NCBI RefSeq assembly: GCF_932526225.1
Contig: NC_064040.1
Location: 4,399,681-4,463,680, forward strand
DNA length: 64,000 nt
Direction of reading: 5' to 3'
Source: Nematostella vectensis
Taxonomy: Eukaryota; Cnidaria; Anthozoa; Actiniaria; Edwardsiidae
Made by a program: the position numbers and the translations under genes. Below the pieces are notes generated by a model, which saw nothing but the letters and a program-made list of their open reading frames with translations, searched no databases and was not told the origin of the DNA. Below, in pieces: positions 50,027-62,875 of the stretch; positions within the stretch are counted from its first letter, which is position 1, and every line of letters starts with the position of its first letter.

Positions 50027-53000
50027 ATGGAGAAAGGCAAGATCCGGCGATTTTCTCCTTGTATCGTGGTCCACGGAGGCGCTCATGCTGTAATACCCGA
50101 TCAAGCCGTAAAACAGTTACTTGTTGATGGCGTCAAAAACGCGGCTAACGTCGGCTACAAAGTCCTCAAAGAAGGAGGCAGTAACGCTGCCATTGATGCC
50201 GTAGAAGCAGCGATAAGGGTGAGTTTTTAGTGATAAATTCTTATTCTGCTAGTAGAGCTTTTTTCTATTTGTTTCTAGCAGTTCGCTTATCCGTTAAGCG
50301 TCTTATTCGTTACAGAAGTACTTATATTGTTAATGGCGTCAAAAACGCGTAGGAGAAAGCTCCGTTTTCAGGCAGTGTGATAGAAATACAGATTCTGAAC
50401 ATAATTTTGAACATAATTCGGAACATAATTCGTCCGTACGAAGTTTTCAACGAGGTTGATCGATATGCTAGTTTCAGCTTATTACTTATTCATTTTGACG
50501 GAAAATTCCAGCTTCTAAATGGATTCACAGCAAAAAATTTTTTGCGTTGAACTAAATCACCACATGACGACTGAGAAAAAAATATGCTCATGTAGATAAA
50601 GTAGTAGATGTGATATCAGAATCATTCCTGTCAACCCTAGAAAATTTCAAGGCTTAAGTTTTTGTGAAGGGGTGGAGTATAATTATTTTCGGTGGTGACG
50701 GATATGTATAACCTCGCGGTTGTTTTGCACAAAAGAAACCCACACAAATCCACTTTATAGATCTCACGAGGGTGTTACAAATGTCGCTACACAAGGGAAT
50801 TATTGTCTTAATATAAAGTAAAAATCGCTAAAAAGGGAGATCTGGTGCTCAATGCGGGAGAAGGGGTCCAAAGTCTTGAGACTCCTGCCTAATGCGGGAG
50901 AGTTGACACAAATATGGAGAATGCTCACAGGAGAATTCGATTTCAATGTTTGACAAACATATTTGAATATTTAGGTAGGCCATAAGCCTCGAAGGTATGG
51001 TAGCAAACCATGAAACCAACTAACATCACCTCCCACTACCCACCCCACCATCAACATCACTGGCATCACCAACAAAAAGGAAGATTAAACCTTCTCCATC
51101 CTGAAGGTTTTGGTCATGAAATTTTGAATTTTAGGTCTAAGTGGATTGATGTACTCTTCATCCCAGCAATACATTTGAAGCTTATGGTATCTTATTGTCA
51201 TTCTGCAGGTATTTGAAGACAATGCCCTGTTCAACTGCGGTTATGGATCTAAACTAAATGCACTTGGCAGAGTATCAATGGATGCAATGATGATGGATGG
51301 AAGATCAATTGACTATGGTAAAATTTTGCCCTCTTTATTTTTAATTTGACTATTTGTACATAAATTAAGCCACATATCTGGAAGGTACAGGTAACTTACA
51401 GTCCCCAATGTTAGATAGCCAAGGTGTTACACCTTTAGAAATAGCTATACATGATTAGTAAAAGATGTTAGCATTTTCACAATACACAAAATGCTTTGTT
51501 CATGAATCAAGAAAATAACTTTGCAGTCCCTGATTTGACTGCATTTATTTTTGTCACCCTCGGCCCCCTTGCTTATGTCTAGGTCTGTAAGTAAACTAAT
51601 CATTTATATTGCTTTAGGTGGTGTTTGCGGACTAAGGAATGTAGCAAACCCAATTACAGTGGCCAAGAAGCTAATGACCAACTCTAGGCACTGCCTACTT
51701 ACGGGGGAAGGTGGTGACATGTTTGCACAAGAGATGGGAGTGCCTTTTGTATCTGATGAAAACCTCATTACAGAAATGAGAAGGAAACAACTGGAAGCTG
51801 CCTTAGAGGCTCTAGAGGTTAAAAAAATGGAAGAAAAAGAAAATAATGAGAAATTGCAGAAAGAGAAAGAGGACAAAGAAGAAGACAAGAAAGATTTTGA
51901 CTGTGTGAACAGTTTTGAGACAGAACTTCAATCAAAGCCTGAAAAACGTGAAGAAGTTAAAGAACAGGATATTGAATTGGTCTTAAAAATGGTAAGTACA
52001 GTTGAATAGTGTTTTCTGTTTCCCTTGAAGAACTTTATTTCTTCCCTCCCCTTCATAACTTGCAATAAACTCCAAATAACCTAGCCATTTTCTAGGTCTA
52101 CATTATGCTAGGGGTGACTCTCCATCAAAGTGATAATCCTGTCTTTAGGGTGTTGTGCTCAATGGCAGTCTCTTGGGTTAGAAATTGTCCACATGAAAGA
52201 CTTTTAAACCATTATGCAACTGTACTTATAATATTTTGAATACTAGTCAAATTTATTTTAAACATGAATTTCATGTTTCCAGATTGAAGAAATCAAGAAC
52301 ATTGATGAGCATGACACTGTAAGTAATGCAAGACTTGTAATTATTGTGGATTCTCATCCTTTATCCGTATGGTTTCAAACATCTATATTTGTCTATTGTT
52401 AAGGGTGTACTGACATCTGTTGCTAAGAGAAATTGAATATAGCATAAAAGCCTTATAGAAAGTAATAAGGGTCTGATATTTGCCAAAGTTGACCACCAAA
52501 AGTTTAAATGTCTGATAGCTATGCAGGCTCCTTTAGGTTCAACTGCAGTGCTAGATTTAAAACCTCTATTTGTCTGTTTTTTTTAAAGGTTGGTGCTGTA
52601 GCAATAGACGAGTTTGGCAATGTTGCATGTGGCACATCAACAGGAGGAATCTCTGGTGTTCACCCTGGTAGAGTCGGTGATTCTCCCATCATTGGCTGTG
52701 GAGGTTATGCAGATAATGAGATTGCTGCCATTTCAACTACTGGCTCAGGGGAATTTATACTTCGATGCACACTTGCAAGGTACACTTGTTTTCTAGAGAA
52801 TGTTGGATGTACTGTTACCTAGGGTATGAGCGGTGGTGAATCCAGAGGGGGGGGGGGTGGATTAGTGAATCAAGGGAGAAGGGAAAAAAAGATAAATTAG
52901 CACAGTGGAGAATTCAGGAGGTTGTGGTGCTCCAAAGGGAGGGAAATGTATGGGAATTAAAATCCGTGTTCCTTTCTCTTTACACAGTCATTCGATGTAC

Positions 53001-53333
53001 ATGATGCAAAGTGGCAAAACTCCAACAGAGTCTGTCTTTGCTGCATTGGACAACATGGATAAACGGATTGGGGGCAAAGGCGGCATGATTGTTTTGGACT
53101 GCGAGGGAAACGCTGCTATTGCACACAGCACCCCGCACATGCCATGGGCTCAGCGCAGAGAAGATGTGACAGCATTTGGTGTCTATCCTGGGGATGCTAT
53201 GGCTGAAGTGTACTCAACTGAAGGCATGAAAATAGTGGAGGCTCCTGGAGTAGCTTGTAAACAATATTCTGGCTCAAATGTAACCTCCTATGGTATAGGA
53301 CAAGATAGTATAGGGGTTGGCATGGATTTTTAG
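50027..53333 (+). CDS. isoaspartyl peptidase / L-asparaginase (ASRGL1-like), tandem copy 2, 6 exons
   Basis: Exons: 50027-50218, 51209-51317, 51618-51991, 52283-52318, 52589-52779, 52988-53333; 415 residues. The start is the ATG at 50027, matching copy 1; an upstream TTG-initiated extension was ignored. Motifs: [17 protein letters not shown], nucleophile Thr237 in [43 protein letters not shown]. The enzyme is expected to self-cleave before Thr237 into alpha and beta chains. As in copy 1, exon 3 adds a Lys/Glu-rich stretch (about residues 155-225), four residues longer here. Introns are short and free of the insertions found in copy 1. Exon 6 and the 60 bases before it are almost identical to copy 1, whereas exon 1 differs at about 13 residues. 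C-terminus is IGVGMDF. Confidence 0.92.
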
Positions 53334-55646
53334 ACGTCCATTGAGATCAACCAAGTGGTATATTTTGCACATACAATTGTACAAAAAGATTATTTTGTGT
53401 TCATAGCTCTAAGGTGGGGGCCGCCCCAGTATTAAAAAAATAGATAAAATAGAAAATGACTAGTAGGGCTTAGTTGCCCAAGTTTTCTTATGTATGTTGT
53501 CTCTGTACATACTGCCTATTTATATTTACAAAAAAAATCGTGTTTCATATTTTACAGTCGCATCACATTAGCAATCACATTATGACCAAAGTGCATCACT
53601 CGTGGTTGTAATTGTCAAATTGTTATTTATTATAATTGATTAAGATATATCAGTTTAAACTATTCAAATTAAAAAACAATGATTTTGCCTCTTAAGTTAT
53701 TGCGTTATTCAAGAATCCCAAATGCATAACTGAAGCAAAACAATGACAAAGTTCAAATTGTAAGGTTATGTTACCTTACATTTGCTTGATTTTTTTGCCC
53801 AGAGGTTCCTTGTGTAATATAAAACAAAATAAGCGTGAGCATTTTTTGGTGGATGTTCTGTTCATGAGACATGATTCAGCAATTTTGACATAAATCATGA
53901 AAAAGTAGTAATTTTGGTGCAATTTGGGACAAATCAAGAGTCGCAATCCAGAACGGATTATCTACCAAAAGGCTTGCGACGTACATAAACATAAAATGCC
54001 AGCTAAAATTTTTGTGCATATAAACCAAACCCAAAAATAAACCCCCAGCTTCTACTCGCTGGCAAATACGGTACCTACAAAATGTCCGCAAACATAGCTA
54101 AAAACTTTCCCACTACCTAACACACACTACCTCTTGTACTGGTTGCCCACAGGATTGCACGGTTCCTCCGCAAGTAGCTCGACCACGGTGTAAAAAGGAA
54201 AAGCGACGGCTATTTTGGATACAAAGTCTGGATTCTAGTCTGCTCAATTTTTTTTTCGGATGCCTCAGTGATGCACGAATATTTTTTTTGTGAGCGATTG
54301 GCTTGCAGGAACCTTTGTTTTCGCCACAAACACTGAAATTTATTTATGGTTCGGAAAACAACAATAAATCTAGATTTCATTCTATTTGTTCATACGATAA
54401 ATCCAAATGGTGATTGCATAGGACATGAAGTCAATCCTCATTCCCAGGTACCAGAAGCCCAGTAAAAAAATGCCCCCCCCCCCCCACCACCTCCCATCAC
54501 TTTTCTAACGGTCCGTCCCTCAGTTGACAGAGGCTTGAACGGGGACGCGACGAGTGGTCGCAAGGCAGTGTGAGTGTCCCAGAAGGATCTTTGGCACGTT
54601 GGATCGCTGATAGGCAAACTCCGGGCTATCTTCGCAAGTTCGCCGAGGGAATGAGTGGCATGCTTTTTGGGAGTAGGTAACCCAGCCGCGGACGAGTCAG
54701 TGAGGAAGTATGTAGAGGCGAGTGTGGTAGTTCGCCAGGCTGCATTTTGCTCGAGGGTTTAAAGGTTATCTGTAATTCGCCTGCAAAACTCTTTGTTTAT
54801 GCAAGGGATTTAAAAGTCTTATTTTTTTGCGGGAGACAGGGCTGCGGACATGTTTCAAATCAAATCAGGGATATTCTAGCTACGCCTTCCAGATGAGACA
54901 GGGCTTTCGCTTGATCACTGTTGGACATAAACGACGAGGGAGGGGGTTGTGCATCAAATGGGTCCTAAATGGGGGAGAAATAGGACAATATGTCTAGTTG
55001 CGGGCATAGAGCTATATTTGAGGGTTTGTGCTATTATAAAGGTGAAATTGTCACCGGGTTTCTTATTTCGGTCGAGCTCTTAATCGGATGAGGTGCCTGC
55101 GCATCCATTCGAAACTGCAGCAGCTCGGGCTAGATTAGATGTATACACGCAAGCACTCAAGGACAGGGCTTATAGGCTCGCTGTTTACGTTGCAAGGTTT
55201 TCGGAACGGTGTGGCTGTGTCTTTGGCGTTGTCTGGGGTTCCATTATGCAGGATATTATGGGTCATATTGCCTGGAAGTCGGGTAAAACAGCCCTGCACT
55301 ATTACATTAGGTGTTTAAGCTCAATGGACAGGGAGAAGTATTACACTATGCAAATTCATGTCCATATGATAATATGACTCCCTGGGGAATTGGCATGATA
55401 AAACCTATGCGAGTAGTTGCTCTGCTCTCACTTCTTATCCCCCCCCCCCTCCCGAGCAAGCGTAACGTCCTATCCAATCCCCACTCTGGTGTAACCCGGG
55501 CCGTGGCCTCCTTTGTTTTATTCGGGCTTCCTGTGTTATCGATAGCCGCTGACAGGAGCTCATCCCAGTTCAGTTTTCGAACAATTTCATAGTCCCCGTC
55601 AAGGAGAAGGAGAAAATTCATCCTTCCACTTTTCATCGATAGCGAG
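53334..55646. other. intergenic region upstream of BPNT1
   Basis: No host gene recognised. Short C-rich tracts lie at about 54472-54485 and 55440-55450. 54480-55100 is less AT-rich than its surroundings but shows no coding pattern I recognise. The last 150 bp should contain the BPNT1 promoter. Confidence 0.45.
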
Positions 55647-58600
55647 ATGACCTCGAGCGTCCCATTCATCGTACGGCTTGTATCTAGCTCTGTATCTATC
55701 GCGAATCGAGCAGGAAGTGTTATCAGGGACATTCTAAAAAAAGGAGAACTCGGTATTATCGACAAGGTAAAGGGGGCATCGGGCGCTCTCTCGGAGAGCG
55801 GCTATCCATTCCCATCAAAATCAACGTTTTTCGAGCATTGGCAATGTGAAGAAAGTCTTCGTGTTTTAACGTCTTCCACATGATAACACTAGTCTTCGTT
55901 TTCAATACAAAATGGCGATAACTTTCTTATTCACCCAACTAACTGTCAAAATAACATTGTCGTTTATTAGTTGACCTTAGCTGTCAAATTAACCATCGTC
56001 CTACTACCGCGTATTTATATGATTTAACTTAAACGCAGACAACTACAAAAGTCATTATTAAGACTTGAGGATATTTATTTTCATACTGGTTCTGTTCCGC
56101 CTCTTTCGCAGTAAGTCGATAACTTTTCATTTTCACTTCACTATTCAGGATTGCCCGAAAAAAATTTTACTCGATCCTTCTACATAGCCCTCTCTATGTT
56201 TAGTTTTATAATGTTTTTGGTACACCATTCCCCAAATAACCCACTATTAAGCCGGATATGTGGTAGGAGCGATTATAGATAACGGGGACATCTCACTGTA
56301 TTATGAGAGCTTTTAGGTAATAATTCATTCTTCCTCTTAAGAAAAATGATTCGATTTGTCGCTTTTTATCCCACAAAACTTTAAAGCTACTTAAAGAGCA
56401 ACCATATTTTTATCAAATGAATTACTGAATGGATTCACGAGTTTTTATTGCAAGGACAAATGATCAGCCATAAGCAATGAGCTCCAACTTGACCAGCACC
56501 TGTTAAGCTGAAAATTGATCTTCCCTCATTACCAGGTTTTAGTATGCTTGACTTGTGTTATAAAAGAACACATCTCTGCATACTTATAAAGAGGAATTGT
56601 GTGTTGAGACAAGAAGTCAACTTCCAAATAAATATCCCAATTTTTTGTCAGTAAATATTCGAAATATTTGTCAGTTTGTCAAATGGTTAGAGCTAAAGAT
56701 ATTTTTAGTATTGGTATATAGATTTAGCCATTGTATTAAGGTGTAGCTCCTGAATACATACTGTATCTTTTACAAACTGCAGAAACGACGCAAAAAACAA
56801 CTAATGAAATAAGCGTAATCATTTCAATTCCATGCAGACAAGAGTTTTTTTTCCATAGAAATAATGTATAAAGATCTTTTCACAAAGCAAAAAAGTATTG
56901 TAGAGAGACTAGCTCAGCATCCAGTGTTTATTTCAACTCATTTAGTATTTTACTGAAACATTATTCTCCTTGTTTTTTTACACAAGGATTTGTTTGCAAA
57001 AAAGCTGCAAAGCTGCTCACTATAAAAAAGTTACCTAATTGGTTATGAACTAGGTTTCTTTCCTAGTGAAGAATATCGAACAGCGAACCAGAGAGCACAA
57101 TTCAATTTTCTTCACTATGATGAAAAGCTTATTGTAAGCAGCAGCTTTGTCATTCAAAGGATTGTTTATGTTTTGACTGCAGTTGTTGTATAAAAACTGT
57201 GTGATCATGAAAATGGCATCAAGTGTTCAAGAATATCAAGAGATCTAGAATATCAAAAGAAGAGAGATAATTGTCTGCAATAGGGGTTTTAGAGAGAAAT
57301 TTTATATATGACAGTTAGAAGAGATAATGGAAGAAATAATTGCAACACATCTCTGGTTACAATTTCAGTATAACAGTGACTTATTTATGTGTATCTTGTA
57401 TTAGTCTGCTGCAGGTTCCGGGAAGTTCGACCCACAGACTGAGGCTGACCGTGCTGCCCAGCGATGCATTATTGGCTCCTTACTGGTGCAGTTCCCTAGC
57501 CTGCGAATAGTAGGAGAAGAAGAGGTTTGTGTTTTGGTTGTTTTTGATATGCAGGCTGGATTGATTGAAGGGGCATGGATGGTTAGGTTTTTGTTGACTT
57601 TTCTTATTTTTGAATTATTATTATCCAAGGCCAAGTTTACAGTTGTTTTATCCAGGGCCCTGTGCAGCATAGTTTAAGACCCTCTGCTCAATATTTGATA
57701 AGACCACTCATTTGAAGCCTTTGGACCAGCGGAAAAATCCATTTGTATGATTATGTTTTGTTGTTAAAGGGCATTGACGCCAATGACCTGGGGGATGACT
57801 TACTAGTCACTAGCCAAGACTCTTCTATCTTAGATGTCAAATGCCCTGAAAACCTCAACAACATCAAAGCTGAAGATGTAAGTCTGACAAAGCACGACTA
57901 CTATCGTATATTAAGGTCTATATAACCTTTCAGAGTTTATAGATTTGGTTAATTCTTTATATTTGCATCTTCCAAAGCTGAAGATGTAAGTCTGACAAAG
58001 CATGACTACTATCTTTTGTATAATTAGTGCAAACATCAACATGATCAAATTAAGCTTCAAATGCTCAAAAAACATCACCCTTGAACAGCCTCTGTCAAAG
58101 TACCAAGTATCCATTTTGGCTGATTTGGGGAAGCCAATGCTATATTTGTGACTGAATCTAGTAAAAAGTATATTAAAAAAGTATATTAAAGTCTATATAA
58201 CCTTTCAGAGTTTATAGATTTGGTTAATTCTTTATATTTTCATCTTCCAAATGGTATGTAGTTCGTTTGAACTCAAATCTGTAATATTGAGGTATTTTGG
58301 TCAACCTTTGGAAAAAAGGCTGTGAACTGGAAGGCCTGGGTCCAGTCATTTGTGACGTAGATCATGTAGTGTTTTCATAACGACGATGGAAGTAGATTCC
58401 TGCACACTGACACAAGCCAACACGAGACTGCCATATTGGATATCAACAACATCTTTATTACCTCAAAACGAGGCAGGTACCACAGGGTATCCAAACTGGC
58501 TAACACTACAGATCAAGGCGTCAATCAAATTACATGAGAAAATATCAGCACATGCTATACTAGTTCCCATCTACATGAGTCTTCTTGGCTATTGCTGAAG

Positions 58601-60695
58601 ATGGTTGTGTGGCTACAAATTGTACCATCATCTTGATATCTCAACCTTGTAGTCAACTGATTTTTTAACTTCAGGATACAAATCTGAAAATTTAGCAAAA
58701 ACTTTATAGTCTGTAAGTTGATTTGGCGTTTTCCGCGCGCGCTGCATGTACAATCAAGAATGGCAACATGTACTGTTTTAGAAACCTACAACAAAACAAT
58801 ATTTTCTAATTTCGCACATAATTCTCTGCTTTAAATTATTCTTTGCTTCATTGTGGGTAGCATTGCAATAGAAAACACTTCGCCAATATTTTGTGGTATT
58901 GCTGTCCCTGAATTTAAACGGATTTAAGGAAAATATGTTGTTTTAGATTTTCCTGCCAAAACTCGTAATTATTCACTTGTTCAATCTCCTTTCGCACAGC
59001 CAAGAAAATTTTCAAAGATCTGAAGAAAATTCAAAATTCTATCAAATTCATTTCCCTTTTCAGAATTTGAAAGCTTATATATATATATTCTTTTGGCTAG
59101 ATTGATATGAGTGAAAGGTTTTAAGAACTTAAAGTGTATTACAGACAGTTCCATACAGTTTACATTCATGAGCAGTTGATTTAGTTAGTCTTGAACAATA
59201 GGGGGTGGTAGGTTTGTCCCCCTGCACCCATCCCTAGCAATAAAGACCCTACTTCCACCCCCAACAACTCGACTGGATGGTCCACTCTAATGAAGGAAAA
59301 AATGCTTTAGGATGAGCTTAGAAGAGATGGTATACTAAATGGCTACAGGCCTGAGCTACAATATACTCCTGGCTTGAAAGCTCTGTCTCTAGAGATGGCA
59401 ATTAAGCCCAGAAGTCTCCAGCTGTTCATGTATGTCACTCAATAGAGGTTTATGTGCAGTGAGAGACAATACCTCCAAGAAGATTAAGAGCTTTATATGT
59501 CCCAATTTACAGTTGTACAGTAGAGTGCCGCTGAAGGGAATAGCAGAGTGCCCACCCTTTTGACTTGGAGGAAGATCTATGGGATTAATATGAAGCTATC
59601 TTTTCTTACAGGTTGTTGTATGGGTGGACCCAGTAGATGGAACAAAGGAATTCACTGAAGGTGGCTTTTATAAGTTTATTTTATTGAATTGCAATAAGAC
59701 ACAAGATGTTTCTCTCCCACTTGTTTGACATGATCTTTCTGTCCCCAAAGAAATATTTTGTCACAACCAGTAGCAATAACAACCTATATGTTAATTGCGC
59801 TGTCTTCTCTTGTCACCAGGACTCCTGCACCACGCCACCGTCTTGATAGGCGTGTCCTACGAGGGGCGTCCTGTTGCTGGAGTCATCCATCAGCCATTCT
59901 TCGGCCATAATTCTTCTTCAGATCTCTCCAAACTTGGCAGAACTCTCTGGGGTATAAACGGTCTGGGCGCATTTGGATTCAAGACAAAGCCTATACCTGA
60001 TGGCCGACGTATTATCACAACTACCCGCTCCCATTTGACACAGGATGTCACCGATGCTATAGCGGCAATGAAGCCCGAAAGTGTCCTTAAAGTAGGAGGT
60101 TCCGGTCAGTAAAAATTAAAATAAGAAAAAAGTCAAAATGTTGACATGTTCTTAGAGCTTTTAGCATATTTTTATTGGGGATAGAAAATCATTGTTTCTC
60201 TATAACAGATATTTAAGCCCAACCTCAGGTGGGTGAAAATTAAAATTAGAAAAAATGCCAAATGTTGACATGTTCTTAGGGCTAGTAGCATTTTTTTATG
60301 GGGGAAGGAAATCATTGGTTATTCTATATAAGGTATAAGCATGACCTGTAAAACTGTGAATACCAAAAAATATGTGTTGAAGTGTACTTGTTTTCAGGAC
60401 TTGTTCTCTCTTCTTAGGTTATAAGGTCCTCCTCCTTCTTGATGGTGATGCTGATGGCTATATATTTGCCAGCCCAGGAACAAAGATGTGGGACACCTGT
60501 GCATGTCAAGCAATACTAGAGGCTGTGGGAGGCAAGCTGACCGATATCTGTGGCAATGAAGTGGTGTATGATTTTGATGCCGAATCCTATCTTAATAGGT
60601 TAGGTGTGGTTGCTGCACTAAGGGAACATGAATGGTATATCGAAATGATACCAGACACAGTAAGGGACGGACTCAGGAAAAAACAGAAACTTTGA
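55647..60695 (+). CDS. BPNT1: 3'(2'),5'-bisphosphate nucleotidase 1, 6 exons
   Basis: Exons: 55647-55766, about 57415 or 57426-57524, 57770-57877, 59612-59660, 59820-60104, 60418-60695; stop TGA. About 312 residues against 308 in human BPNT1. It removes the 3'-phosphate of PAP (and related nucleotides), preventing toxic build-up from sulfation reactions; cytosolic, Mg-dependent, lithium-sensitive. Motifs: TSSVPFIVRLVSSSVSIANR start, FDPQTEADRAAQRCI, IVGEEE, the metal/phosphate signature WVDPVDGTKEFTEG, TTTRSH, and WDTCA near the C-terminus. One join is doubtful. The natural acceptor tctgctgcag/GTTCC (57414) would put exon 2 out of frame with exon 1 ending IIDK at 55766. The in-frame choice is a weaker gaag/TTC acceptor at 57425. 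Relatives carry a Gly-rich link before QTEADR, which favours the first acceptor plus one missing base or a tiny extra exon. Confidence 0.9.
57862..58250 (+). repeat. duplicated exon end, donor and intron start in BPNT1
   Basis: aaagctgaagat/gtaagtctg (junction 57877/57878) with its following sequence gacaaagcacgactactatc recurs at about 57976-58014. The next block, gtctatataacctttcagag ttt..., at 57915 recurs at about 58190. The intronic copy at about 57988 keeps a perfect gtaagt donor. Confidence 0.85.
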
Positions 60696-62875
60696 GACCT
60701 TTTTTTACGAGTAAAAGGCAACAGAAGGCAGTGAAACACATGTTAAAAAATAGGCATGGAGTAAAAATGTAGGGAAAAAAGAGAACGTAATTGTCTCCCT
60801 AGGTCTTCCTAAATGCATCAGGATTAGGTTCATGTGTTGATACATTTAGGTAGAGCCTAGTATTTCGTTTCCTTTATTGTGAAAAGTGAATCTAGAGAGA
60901 GGAGAAAAGGTGATATATATTTTCAGAAAAATTCGATTTTCGATTAAGGGACATTGTAAAGTTTCAAAAATCTGAGAAAAAAACCTAGATATCCAATGGT
61001 TTCTTTTTGGAATGACCATCCATATATAGACAGAACTTGACTCCATATAATATGATATTCACAGCTTTTATTCGTATATTTTGGCACAATATTTCCAAAA
61101 AAAGGATAATTTTTGCCACCAGTTGGCCCTCCACCCCGCCCTCTCCTTTTGAAGTTTTCTCAGATGTTTGGGATTTTTTAACTTTTCAAGATCCCTAAAC
61201 ACTTTTAGAATTGCTTAATATTTGTACAAATGTATGATTAATAACTAAAACTTATCTGCATAAGAATCTTAAAGATTTTTCTAATGTTAAAGTCTGATGT
61301 AATCCTTAATTCTTTTCCAGACTTTTCTAAAATACCATGAATGACTAATTAGCAAAGATGTTTAATATTAGAGTAGGAATGTAGGGGTGTTCTATTGAAG
61401 CTAAGAGATGGAAAATAAGATATTTAAGGGAGGGATGGGGAAATTTCTTTTGCTGTAATCTCTTTTTAACTTTATAAACTTGGCTTCAATCTTTCTAGGT
61501 GGAGGGACCATCAAAATGTATATTAGTTAAGTGTTATATTATTGAATTTCAAAATAATGTGTATTAAGCATATGTAGCAAGATATTAATTACTGTATATT
61601 GTGGATGTGGTATAATTTTAGGAAGTACAACTTCTATATAATTTATACTACTGAAAAATAAATACTACTAGAAACCTTTGAGGTTCTCAGAGCAACTCAA
61701 TGAATTTTTAACATTGTGCTAAATCCCCTCAATAATTTCCAACTCCTAACCACTCTCAGGCTTCCCTCATTCAAACTAACAGAATAAATGTTTTTTTATT
61801 GGTCAGAACCTTGCCAAAAGCATGACTGCTGGCACCATGCATAGTTTAAACACAGGCTATATGATAATTTGACTCTGAAATGAAGTCTAATGTCTTGTTA
61901 GTGTTGGATAGCACATATCCCTACTTTGACTGGATGTATTTGCCTTGGTTTCGCTCATGCAGCAAGCTCTGTTCCTATGCACTTGCGACCTTTCAAACGA
62001 CATGCTGTGTAACCACCACCACCTGGTAAATGAGTAACTCAACCACATTTCGGAGTCAAATTATCCTATAGCCCGTGGTTTAACTGGTCAAGTCATGTTT
62101 AGTTGGAAGGAAAGTCAGGGAATGGTATCTGCAAGATCATGAAAAGTACATGCTATGCTCGGATATGAGAGGGACTTGTATTTTGTTGACAATAGCTCAC
62201 AAAATGTTCTCCCAAATCCCTTTTTTTTTTTTCAGAAAACCTTTTCAATCAAGATTGACGGGAAACTATTTTAACTCTTTAAGCTTTATTTTTAGCCATT
62301 TCTGTATGCTGGTAGTGTTGCAGTCTGCCATGTGGTGGAAGCAAAGCTCATCTCAAAACAAGAAACAATTTTTGATAATGCTATTTGGTAGTTACTATAA
62401 GTAGTAATGAAAATGATCTAAGTTTCACCAACTGAAATAAACCATTAAGGACATATAAACAGAAAGGTCAATAATTTATTAAACCAATTAACCGCCTAAC
62501 CAGAAAATATAAATACAAACAAACGAGTCATTTTTCAAATATTGTATTTTTTTAAAGCCTTATATAGTCTAATATGGGACCATCAGAATGAGCCTGCTCT
62601 TATTTAGGGTTATTTAAAAATATGAAAGTATGAGGTCCATCCCATTGCACGTCACAGGATTCTCAATGTTTGAAAATAAAACATTTCCAAATAACCGCAA
62701 TCGAGCTGGCTAGAAGGTCAACTTTAAACAACTGAAATGTTGCTATTTGAAAATACACAAGTCTTTTGAGCTGTTACCCTTTCTTGACAACATTGTTAAT
62801 TCAATGTTAAATAATTATGCCAAATATTTACATTATCTATACTTTAATTTTGTTTTATGCTCTTAATATTCTCCT
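60696..62875. other. intergenic region between the 3' ends of BPNT1 and the RING gene
   Basis: Strongly AT-rich, convergent 3' flanks. aataaatact near 61658 could be a BPNT1 polyadenylation signal. No gene, RNA or tandem repeat that I can support. Confidence 0.45.

Noticed and set aside
55093..55377. 94-codon ORF upstream of BPNT1
   Set aside because: Starts at a non-ATG codon, no homology recognised, no exon signals that would join it to BPNT1.
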